Assembly (NCBI RefSeq): GCF_900112615.1
Contig: NZ_FOMK01000014.1
Location: forward strand, 124,001-188,000
Reading direction: 5' to 3'
Source: Chitinophaga sp. CF118
GTDB taxonomy: Bacteria; Bacteroidota; Bacteroidia; Chitinophagales; Chitinophagaceae
DNA: 64,000 bases
Of this stretch, positions 8,732 to 16,190 are shown piece by piece. The notes under the pieces were generated by a model, which was not told the origin of the DNA, did not search any database, and worked only from the letters and a program-made list of their open reading frames with translations. The position numbers and the translations under genes are program-made. Position 1 is the stretch's first letter, and every line of letters begins with the position of its first letter.

Positions 8732-9821
8732 ACGTCACAGTTTTAGTAGTACCATCAATGGTGATAAATTCATGACGTTTTGAAGCCATCTCGGAGATCT
8801 GGTAAAAACCTTTTTCAAGACGAAGCTGCCATGTATCACCTGCCTTTACATCATCTTCCCGTATAGCAGTCAGCAGAGGGCCATCCAGTTTTATATGGGC
8901 CGCAGTATTAAACCGGATGCTCACATCAGTCCCTGGTATCCGGTTGGTTTTATAAAGCACATACTGTAGGCTTTTATTGTTATTGCGGATATCATAACGC
9001 ACGCTTTGGTTTTGATTTTTTTGCTGTGCATAGTTCTCTGTTTTTTCTTTCACGCAGCTGATAAAACTCTCGATAGTAATATCTCCATGACTATTCACAG
9101 CGGCACCATTCAATGCTTCCAGAAGTGCCCGGGAAAAATAGCCATGTGCGCTCATCGTTCCATTTCCGATTGCAAGGCCTTCCCACGCAGGGTTTTCATA
9201 TTCCGATGCATATAACACTAATGCCATCGACTTTCCTCCGGGTTGTCCGGGAGTGCCTAACATTGGTGGTAGAGGTTTGGAATTAATTCTGCGATCGCGG
9301 CAGCAATCCATGAAGAAATAAATCTCTTCAAAGATGTCTGATTCCACAAGCAGGTCGAGGTATGCTTCTGAGGAAAGCGCCGCATTGTATAATTCTTCCG
9401 ACCAGATGGGCAAACACATACCATTTGCTTCCCAGTTAGCCCCGAAGCCATGTCCTGAAAAGTAGAAGTACAATCGTCTGGGTTGTCCGTTTTTAGCCAG
9501 GTTAAATAGTTTAGAGAGTGCGAGATCAATATGAGTTTGGTCCGGCGTAACACAATTATCTACAGATGGAATAAGCAGGCAATGATTGGGGAGGAGATTA
9601 CCCCCGTCGGCACTTACAAGCCAGTCTCTTAATTTGCATGCATCAGGAATAGGACCATTCAGTGGTTTCAGATTCAGGTAATGATTTAGACCAATAATGA
9701 TGGCATAATCCTGTGTATTCACCGGTAATCCTTTAGCAATATTTTCGTTAACAGCTTCTTTGCAGATACCTGTAAAAGCGGGAGCAACGGGGGGAGCCGT
9801 GGCAGTTAAGATGTCGTTCAT
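8721..9821 (-). CDS. caspase-like cysteine protease (peptidase C14 family)
   Basis: The 366-aa protein is the first gene of the protease operon. A caspase p20-like core begins at about residue 37 (YAIIIGLNHYLNL). It contains the catalytic His in YFSGHG (H124) and Cys in MDCCRD (C174 by alignment to DxC). An active p10-like region follows to about residue 290. The last ~65 residues form a short beta domain (LRLEKGFYQISEM...) similar to the N-terminus of the next protein. There is no signal peptide, so it is predicted cytoplasmic. Caspase-like proteins in bacteria act in conflict and cell-death systems; that role is inferred here. Confidence 0.9.
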   Translation of the reverse strand: MNDILTATAPPVAPAFTGICKEAVNENIAKGLPVNTQDYAIIIGLNHYLNLKPLNGPIPDACKLRDWLVSADGGNLLPNHCLLIPSVDNCVTPDQTHIDLALSKLFNLAKNGQPRRLYFYFSGHGFGANWEANGMCLPIWSEELYNAALSSEAYLDLLVESDIFEEIYFFMDCCRDRRINSKPLPPMLGTPGQPGGKSMALVLYASEYENPAWEGLAIGNGTMSAHGYFSRALLEALNGAAVNSHGDITIESFISCVKEKTENYAQQKNQNQSVRYDIRNNNKSLQYVLYKTNRIPGTDVSIRFNTAAHIKLDGPLLTAIREDDVKAGDTWQLRLEKGFYQISEMASKRHEFITIDGTTKTVTYDF

Positions 9822-9940
9822 TTGGGGTGGTGTTTAAAAATAATGAATCACTCCATAAGTAAATTTATGGTGAAATCTGGGGTGTACAGTTACAAAATGA
9901 CAATCTCTAGTATCCTAAAATCACAATTAGTGTTGGGGTG
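9822..9940 (-). promoter_or_regulatory. upstream region of caspase operon with three TGGGGT boxes
   Basis: TGGGGT occurs at 9823-9828, 9878-9883 and 9934-9939, with start-to-start spacing of 55 and 56 bases. A perfect inverted repeat CCATAA-N6-TTATGG lies between the first two at 9853-9870. No clear TAnnTTTG box was seen. Regulatory function is inferred. Confidence 0.35.
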
Positions 9941-10011
9941 TTGTATCTGAATATAAAATTAAACTACTGGAAGGAGTTGAACAAGTATAATTGATATATA
10001 TATGAAAAAGA

Positions 10012-10056
10012 AAACATGGCTTCGAGATGTAATTACAAAATCTCTGAGCCATGTTT
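10012..10056 (-). terminator. terminator of the NmrA-family gene
   Basis: Ten-base outer arms (AAACATGGCT/AGCCATGTTT) plus an inner GAGA/TCTC pairing form a hairpin. On the minus strand it is followed by a T-rich tract after the stop at 10089. Confidence 0.65.
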
Positions 10057-10088
10057 ACAAGGTCTGTATTGAATTTTCAAGCCTTTGC

Positions 10089-10970
10089 TTAGAACCTGGC
10101 AGCAAATTCTTTTGCGAAGGATTCCAGTTTCCTGGTACCTGCAATTGAAGGTTTGTTTAGATCATAGTCTTCCCATAATTTTCCACTGCTTAGCATAGTA
10201 CCGGTTTTTATAAATATTGAAGCAATTCCTTCAGGTATTCCACCTTGCATCATTCCACCCAAAGCCTGTTCGTCACTGAATTGTATCCATGGTAGTTCCG
10301 GCTTACCGATAGCGGTACCTAAAATAGTCGCTACTTCTCCGGGAGTGCGTTCATCGCTGACTACATATCGTACACTGTTGCCATTAAAAGGTTGTTGGAT
10401 TTCTTCGGCAATGGCGGTCGAAATATCTTCAGGATGCACCATTAACATTCTTGTATTGCTGGCATAATTTGCACCCAGGAATCCCTGGTTTTTGATCATT
10501 CCAATATTGTTATAGAAGTTGAAATAGAAGTAGGGAGCGCAAATTTGTTTTACAGATACACCCTCCAAAGCGTTCAGTATATTTTCTACATCATATGCTC
10601 CGGCAAAAGTCTCTATCTCTAATGCTTTCCGGGCGCCCATGCTGCTTAAATTAACCACGCGTTTTACGCCCGACTTCCTGATTGCTTCTGCATAATTCTT
10701 CCCGATACTTCCCATATATTCCCGGTAGCTGCCGGTTACACCAAAATTCGGTGGAATCATAGTATATACTACATCTGCTCCGGAGAATGCTGTTGTAAGG
10801 AAAGCTACGTCAGTTATTGAACCAATAACGGCTTTAGCGCCTAATGCTTCAATTTCTGCTGTTTTATCCTGGTTGCTGCTGATAATCGTTACCTGGTGTC
10901 CATTACTAATTAATAGTTTAGCTAGAGGTTTGCTAATATTGCCTATTGACCCTGTGAGTGTGATTTTCAT
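10089..10970 (-). CDS. NmrA-like NAD(P)-binding reductase
   Basis: This protein is 293 aa from the chosen start MKITLTGSIG at 10970. An upstream in-frame ATG would add eight residues, but the Rossmann strand begins at MKITLTGSIGNISKPLA. The nucleotide motif GSIGNIS is a variant of GxxGxxG. The length and the YTMIPPNFG and LSSMGA segments fit NmrA/QOR2-type atypical short-chain dehydrogenases. It is divergent from an HxlR regulator with which it shares a promoter region. That pairing is common for redox- or electrophile-responsive reductases. The substrate is unknown. Confidence 0.85.
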   Translation of the reverse strand: MKITLTGSIGNISKPLAKLLISNGHQVTIISSNQDKTAEIEALGAKAVIGSITDVAFLTTAFSGADVVYTMIPPNFGVTGSYREYMGSIGKNYAEAIRKSGVKRVVNLSSMGARKALEIETFAGAYDVENILNALEGVSVKQICAPYFYFNFYNNIGMIKNQGFLGANYASNTRMLMVHPEDISTAIAEEIQQPFNGNSVRYVVSDERTPGEVATILGTAIGKPELPWIQFSDEQALGGMMQGGIPEGIASIFIKTGTMLSSGKLWEDYDLNKPSIAGTRKLESFAKEFAARF

Positions 10971-10974
10971 ATAT

Positions 10975-11005
10975 TTTGATTTTATGTTTGACAAAGGTAT
11001 ATTTG
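10975..11005 (+). promoter_or_regulatory. HxlR promoter overlapping the divergent NmrA promoter
   Basis: The plus strand shows TTTG (10975-10978), exactly 19 bases, then TATATTTG (10998-11005), a perfect Bacteroidota promoter. On the minus strand TACCTTTG (10999-10992) overlaps it by two bases and would serve the NmrA gene. Confidence 0.65.
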
Positions 11006-11046
11006 CACTTACTTTTATACAAGTACTTACCCTAAAGTATGTATCT

Positions 11047-11433
11047 ATGACATTGGTGAAAGAAAATTCAACTATTCAGGAGAATAAGAAGACAGTTTTT
11101 AGAGACTGTCCTATTACATATGTAATGGAAAGGATTGGCGGACATTGGAAACCCATTATCCTGCTGCAATTGTTATCCGGCAGCAAGCGATATAATGAAT
11201 TGAGAAAAGGAATCCCCGCTATAACAGAGAAAGTATTGATTCAGCAGTTAAAGCAATTAGAAGCTGATAATTTGATTTCCAGAGAGGCGAAGCCAGTTAT
11301 TCCTCCATATGTTACTTACACTCTTACATCGTCTGGTTTGGGTTTAAAGCCGGTATTGTATGCGATGGCTGTATGGGCTACAGATGAAAATCCAATGGGA
11401 GGGTATAGAAGTCTGGAGGAATTTCCGGGATAG
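11047..11433 (+). CDS. HxlR-family transcriptional regulator
   Basis: This protein is 128 aa from the ATG at 11047. A longer frame exists upstream but would run through the promoter and the NmrA start. It has the HxlR core: an N-terminal cysteine in FRDCPITYVMERIGGHWK, then the winged helix (RYNELRKGIPAITEKVLIQQLKQLE is the recognition region). HxlR proteins often use this cysteine to sense electrophiles or oxidants. Divergence from the NmrA-like reductase suggests it regulates that gene; this is inferred from layout. Confidence 0.88.
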   Translation: MTLVKENSTIQENKKTVFRDCPITYVMERIGGHWKPIILLQLLSGSKRYNELRKGIPAITEKVLIQQLKQLEADNLISREAKPVIPPYVTYTLTSSGLGLKPVLYAMAVWATDENPMGGYRSLEEFPG

Positions 11434-11653
11434 GTTGTGTATACGATGGTTGTATAAGCTGTTGATGGATTCCTTTTCCCAATTGATTTAATAGTGCAAA
11501 TCATTGATTTTTAATAGTCAAAGTGCTTCCCGATGCGGATTTTATTGAATGTTATAACCCATTTCTCTCAATACATATTAAAAATAATGTATATTGCAGC
11601 TGGTACAATATTTCAGCATTTATCCCACAACCCTTTAAGCATTTCTATACCCA

Positions 11654-12403
11654 ATGAAATACAACAGTCAATCCTGGGGCCCGGGGGCTTCCGAAGAGGA
11701 AAAGTCTTTTCGTTCCTTTATCAGTAATGATCCTGCATTATCCTATTTTCTTGAAATGGGAGCGTTGCGCAAAAATTCTAAATTCTCTAAAGAAGAGATT
11801 TACAAGGAACCAAAATTTCTTGCATTCATTTCTCCTTATTTTGAATCTGTATACACAGCGGCAGTGATACGGTGTTTTGAAACCAGGGATACCAATCTGA
11901 TAAGCGATATAGCAGCAAACCCACTTCTACTGGATGATGCACATAAGCAAAGCGCTTTTTCAACTATTGAACAGTTCCTGGCTAAGAGGTTGAAACAACT
12001 TGAGTTTGCCAACAATCAGATACAATCGGATGGTCCTATTATCCCTTCCGAACTGGAAGAGCATACAGGTATTATAACGATCTGTTTGCTGAATTATCTG
12101 CCACAGGATTTTCAATCTATCCGTACTGATTTCTGTAAACAGATCATGACGACTGTGCGATTGCTGATCAGCAAAGATTTTTCGCTGGCACTGAGCATCG
12201 CTACAAATTTGCGACAGCTGAAATGTGATGCGCAGGCAACTTATGATGCGGATAATTTGTATCAAACATTGGTAAATGCAAATGAGAAGGCCAATGCTAT
12301 ATCAGCTTCACAGGGTAGTTCAGGTGGTGGACAGTTGTCGGTATGGGGAATTATTGGGATAATACTACTGATTATAAAGCTGATATTATTGTTTGCGAGA
12401 TGA
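11654..12403 (+). CDS. predicted tail-anchored helical protein, unknown function
   Basis: This 249-aa protein has no recognised domain. Residues 1-220 are predicted mostly helical and soluble. A Gly/Ser linker (SSGGG) then leads to one hydrophobic segment at the extreme C-terminus (residues ~229-249, ending LILLFAR). There is no N-terminal signal, so it is predicted to be tail-anchored facing the cytoplasm. It converges on the trypsin-VWA gene, which also ends in a single membrane helix, and shares its terminator. A link to the protease island is inferred from position and topology only. Confidence 0.75.
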   Translation: MKYNSQSWGPGASEEEKSFRSFISNDPALSYFLEMGALRKNSKFSKEEIYKEPKFLAFISPYFESVYTAAVIRCFETRDTNLISDIAANPLLLDDAHKQSAFSTIEQFLAKRLKQLEFANNQIQSDGPIIPSELEEHTGIITICLLNYLPQDFQSIRTDFCKQIMTTVRLLISKDFSLALSIATNLRQLKCDAQATYDADNLYQTLVNANEKANAISASQGSSGGGQLSVWGIIGIILLIIKLILLFAR

Positions 12404-12706
12404 TAGCGTAAAATGCAAGCTCAGTAAATAATTGATTAAAGGAGCAGTTTGAATATCGGAGGGATTCAGGTGGAGAATTATGGGCCTTACCCATTTGATC
12501 TACGCTTGATACCGTCGAATAAAAAACTAAAACTCATACGCTTGATAAAGTCAGATTGAATTACTGTCAAATGGGTACAGACCACAATCTCTCTTGAATT
12601 CAAAGCGATCTGTATAATTAAAAGAACCTGTATCACAAGCGCGATACAGGTTCTTTTATTTCGGTGATGTAGATATGCATTCTCCTTTAATGTTGCAATG
12701 AATAAC
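12404..12706. other. intergenic region between convergent tail-anchored genes
   Basis: Apart from the terminator at 12621-12656, no coding sequence or repeat was recognised in this stretch. Confidence 0.5.
12621..12656. terminator. bidirectional terminator
   Basis: A perfect 14-bp stem (AAAGAACCTGTATC and its complement) has an 8-nt loop, with an A run at the left base and a T run at the right. It serves the 249-aa gene and the trypsin-VWA gene. Confidence 0.85.
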
Positions 12707-15652
12707 CTAGCATAATTTAATCAACAAGTATCCTGCAATAAGTAATAAGAACAGCAGCAGTAATAATAAAAGATAAAACCACTTCTTCCACTTTTTACAA
12801 TTTTCTTTTGGAGGTGGAGGAGGACATGGTACTCCTGCTACAACAGGAGGCCGGCCGGGTTGTGTTATTATAACGCCTGGTTGAGTACCGGAAGTAGGAT
12901 CCCATATCACTACTACACTATAAGTGCCATCACCATTATCTTCTATAACTCCTGTAACAGAGCTTCCCGGTGTACCTGTAACCGGAAGATCATTTGTCCT
13001 GCCGGGGCCGAGATTATTACCGTATTTGTCTTTAGGCGTTACCGTTATTTTTACTTCCTGTTTGCCATCCGGCAATGTTGCAATCACAGTGGTTTGAATC
13101 GTTGTATTTGACGCATCAATGCCACAGTCAACATGAATACTCCACATCAATTCCCTTGTTGCAATGCAACCGTCGCCATATTTGGCCAACGCATGAAAAG
13201 TATAATTCCCTTCTGTACGCAGGAGATCTTTTAGGTCCCTGCCCAATATGCCATGAGATTCAAATACGCCGCCAGTATTTGCAGGATCATCCAGCAGATC
13301 GAAGGTATCATCTGTATATTTAACAATTGGGTTACCGCTTTCTGCTTCCAAAGCTATCATAGTTGCCTGTCGTGCAGGAATCGTGTCAGCATCCAATGCA
13401 GAAGGGTTGCGAAGCCTTGCCTTGCTTAAAACATTTCCGATACTGTCTGCCGGACGGGTAGCAGTAACTTTGATGGATACATTTTCGGGGAAGGTACCGT
13501 TATCATACCGCAGTACCATTATTGGATTAAAGGAATCGCCGGTATAGTATTTCTTTCTTTCACCAATGAATCGCAACATAGGACCACCTTTTGCGATGAT
13601 GTTAATGAAATAGTTCAGGTCCACCTGTGGAGGAGGAAATTCACCACCACCAAATACACGGTGTACAATTACCTGCCAGGTACCATCGCGTTCACCTGTA
13701 TGAGGTAGGCTTACCCGCATAAAGGTCCATGTATTGCCGGTGGAGCTTTCAATACCCGCAGTACCAGGACTAATAGAAACACCGCCTGGTGAAATCAGTT
13801 CTATATACAACTGGGATTCTGATTTATCCCAACCCACTACAATTGTAATAGTCTCTTCTCCGCACACAGAAAACGCAACCGGTTTAGCCTGTGCCGCTGA
13901 TGCCGGCAAAAAGTAGTTTGGATCTGCCAGCGTGCCTGATTCAAAGATATTTCCAAAAGCCATCGCAAAGAACTTCTTCAGTGCAAGTGGATCTCCGGCC
14001 CTCGTATAGATACCGTTGTGCCGTTCCGATAAACGGCTGAGTAATGTTCCATCAAGACTTGATTCTGTCCCAAAACCTATTACATTGATGTCCGTGTCAC
14101 CAAGCGAAGGTTCAACAGTATCAATCATAGGAGGCGTATTTTGCAGGCCATCCGTCATTAACAGTATCGTCCTCTGATTACTTCCCGGAGCCGGAAAATG
14201 GGCATGTGCCGCCTGTAAACCACCACCAATGGTAGTGTTTCCTCCTGGTGTCAGGCTTCCAACGATACCAGCAGAAAATGGCGCCGGACCAATAAGCGAC
14301 ATTTTCGCACCACTTGAAACCGCAGTCACACCAAAATCAGGTGATGCCGGTGGAACCGGCGCAGAAGTGCTGAATGATACCAATCCTATTCTGTGGCCAG
14401 CTCCCGCGCGGATTAATTGTACAAACAGGGAGGTCGCATCTCTGGCCTCCTGAATTTTTGTTTTCCCTGTTCCGGCAGATAATGACATGCTGCCTGAGCG
14501 GTCAAATACGATCATCACATCTCTTGCCGGAGAAGGAGTTGCCGTGCTTGCAATATCCTGTAAAGCAGTAGCTACAGGGAAATAGCTAAGATTACAGGGA
14601 CCACCGTTAGAAAGAACGCCCAGTATTCTGCCACTCGTATCAAACAATCCGGAACCGGAGCTGCCACCTGATACATCGAGGTTTGCACGAACGCCGGTTG
14701 TATTACTGCTGGTGATTGTAGCAAAGGAAGTATGAGGTCTTGATAATTTTTTCACCGCCCCATTGGGATGATGAACGCCAAATACCTGTTCACCAACGCC
14801 AGGCAAATCGTGCCGCATTTGAATAGGAGGGATCGGAATGCCAGATGGTGGTGTTTTCAATTGTAATACGCAATAGTCAAATCCAGGAAAAAGAGGATCA
14901 CTAAAGCGATGCTTCACCAATTTTTTCACCTTAAAAAACATCGGGCTATAGCCAACGGGTCGTGCACCGCCACATTCTGTTTCATAATTAAAAATGACAG
15001 AAGCACTTCCGATTTCCAATGGATCATCTGAAATGCAATGTCCCGCAAAAATAATAAGGTCTGCCGCAATCAGTGTAACCGAGCAGGTGGAAAGATGATC
15101 ATCATGATCTGCATGAATGATCATTCCTACACTACGGGCAACAACACGTCTTATATCAGAAGTATTTGTTTCGCATCGTATATTTTCCCAATTGGGATTT
15201 GGAGGAGTACAAAACCAGAATGGATCATAGTCAGGTTCTACATATGTAGCATCAAGTAAAAAGGGATCGCTATTAGAAAGCGCAGTAGGATCTTGTATAC
15301 CGGCATGCCTTTCCCCACGGCCATAAGCTATTAAATTCACACTCCCATTTGGCGCGCCATTTGTGATATAGCGGATGGGAATATTGCCGCCTGAAAATGC
15401 ACTCACATTAATTGGTCGTGTCCAGAAGTCTGTTCCATCGGCAGCTGTAAATACATCCATATCATAACCCAGATCCACTTCCAGTCTGTTATTCGCAGGG
15501 AAAATAGCATTTGTAAAATGAAGGATGGCGAATTTCAGTCCGCCAGGCGCAGGTGCGGGATCCGGATGAAAAGTAGTTGTAGGTAAACCTGCATCGGGGC
15601 CAATGATTAAAGGGGTTGGTAACGGTTGTACAGTACCAGTTACATGTGACAT
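12707..15652 (-). CDS. trypsin-like protease + VWA domain, C-terminal membrane anchor
   Basis: The order of this 981-aa protein is: an N-terminal beta region (~35-140); an S1/V8-type serine protease (~165-370) with H205 (FAGHC), D259 (FDYCVLQL) and S332 (GGSSGSG); then a VWA domain (~378-560) with an intact MIDAS DRSGS (D384/S386/S388). Further beta-sandwich modules follow, including an invasin/filamin-like one near residues 850-930. A proline-rich PCPPPPPKENC linker leads to a basic, leucine-rich membrane helix at the end. No signal peptide is visible, so a tail-anchored cytoplasmic orientation is predicted. VWA-trypsin proteins occur in bacterial conflict systems; membership here is inference. 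Confidence 0.88.
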   Translation of the reverse strand: MSHVTGTVQPLPTPLIIGPDAGLPTTTFHPDPAPAPGGLKFAILHFTNAIFPANNRLEVDLGYDMDVFTAADGTDFWTRPINVSAFSGGNIPIRYITNGAPNGSVNLIAYGRGERHAGIQDPTALSNSDPFLLDATYVEPDYDPFWFCTPPNPNWENIRCETNTSDIRRVVARSVGMIIHADHDDHLSTCSVTLIAADLIIFAGHCISDDPLEIGSASVIFNYETECGGARPVGYSPMFFKVKKLVKHRFSDPLFPGFDYCVLQLKTPPSGIPIPPIQMRHDLPGVGEQVFGVHHPNGAVKKLSRPHTSFATITSSNTTGVRANLDVSGGSSGSGLFDTSGRILGVLSNGGPCNLSYFPVATALQDIASTATPSPARDVMIVFDRSGSMSLSAGTGKTKIQEARDATSLFVQLIRAGAGHRIGLVSFSTSAPVPPASPDFGVTAVSSGAKMSLIGPAPFSAGIVGSLTPGGNTTIGGGLQAAHAHFPAPGSNQRTILLMTDGLQNTPPMIDTVEPSLGDTDINVIGFGTESSLDGTLLSRLSERHNGIYTRAGDPLALKKFFAMAFGNIFESGTLADPNYFLPASAAQAKPVAFSVCGEETITIVVGWDKSESQLYIELISPGGVSISPGTAGIESSTGNTWTFMRVSLPHTGERDGTWQVIVHRVFGGGEFPPPQVDLNYFINIIAKGGPMLRFIGERKKYYTGDSFNPIMVLRYDNGTFPENVSIKVTATRPADSIGNVLSKARLRNPSALDADTIPARQATMIALEAESGNPIVKYTDDTFDLLDDPANTGGVFESHGILGRDLKDLLRTEGNYTFHALAKYGDGCIATRELMWSIHVDCGIDASNTTIQTTVIATLPDGKQEVKITVTPKDKYGNNLGPGRTNDLPVTGTPGSSVTGVIEDNGDGTYSVVVIWDPTSGTQPGVIITQPGRPPVVAGVPCPPPPPKENCKKWKKWFYLLLLLLLFLLLIAGYLLIKLC

Positions 15653-15688
15653 ATAGTCAAATTTAAGAATGATTAATAATAGAGGCTT

Positions 15689-15710
15689 CCGGTAACCTGG
15701 GGTTTACCGG
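15689..15710 (-). promoter_or_regulatory. inverted repeat in the leader of the trypsin-VWA gene
   Basis: Seven-base perfect arms CCGGTAA/TTACCGG enclose an 8-nt centre containing TGGGGT. It sits 37-58 bases upstream of the start codon and could be an operator or a leader hairpin. Confidence 0.4.
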
Positions 15711-15917
15711 CTAATGAGTAAGTTTTTTCCTATTTGGGGTATCAAAAAAATCTTCTTATAACAACAGTTTCGAAATTATGTACTTTCTTAAATATTGACA
15801 AGCGTAAAACTACGTATTTTGAATTTGCCTGAGCAATCATCAAATACTAACTTCAGCGGCGATAAAGAATTAAATGGAACAAAAAAAATACCTGCTGAGA
15901 TAAAGCAGAGATTCGAA

Positions 15918-15964
15918 CATCCTACGTTCATCCTACGTTAAAAACGTAGGATGAACGTAGGATG
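15918..15964. repeat. mirrored 11-nt repeat, locus 1
   Basis: Two tandem copies of CATCCTACGTT, a 3-nt centre (AAA), then two tandem copies of AACGTAGGATG form a perfect 22-bp palindrome. An adjacent 7-bp hairpin at 15959-15978 reuses the last AGGATG, so the two structures would compete. Confidence 0.9.
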
Positions 15965-16190
15965 ACTTTTATCATCCTTTATAAAGACACTATTACACAT
16001 TAAGAAGTGATATCACTTGAAAGGGAAGTTTCATTATTTTGCAGTCATTGTTTATAAAACCACCTTCATAATGTATGAAGATATTTTCTTCTACTATGAG
16101 AACATTTTAAGTCTTACTATAGGGGTATCTGATAAATTCTCCGTTTTACCAGTGATGCCTGTATTGTTTAAATGACGTCACTGTACTCGA

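Larger units (their letters stand above)
15653..16190. other. intergenic region with mirrored 11-nt repeat
   Basis: The region lies between the divergent trypsin-VWA and DUF5686 genes and must carry both promoters. It contains a hairpin at 15689-15710, a TGGGGT box at 15735-15740 and the 11-nt repeat at 15918-15964. No coding sequence was recognised. Confidence 0.5.

Noticed and set aside
11654-12403. Possible bacterial gasdermin next to proteases
   Set aside because: The size fits, but the protein looks helical and ends in a membrane anchor, unlike beta-rich gasdermins, and it is not in the protease operon.
15918-15964. CRISPR-like repeat
   Set aside because: There are no spacers or cas genes; units are 11 nt and mirrored rather than directly repeated with unique spacers.
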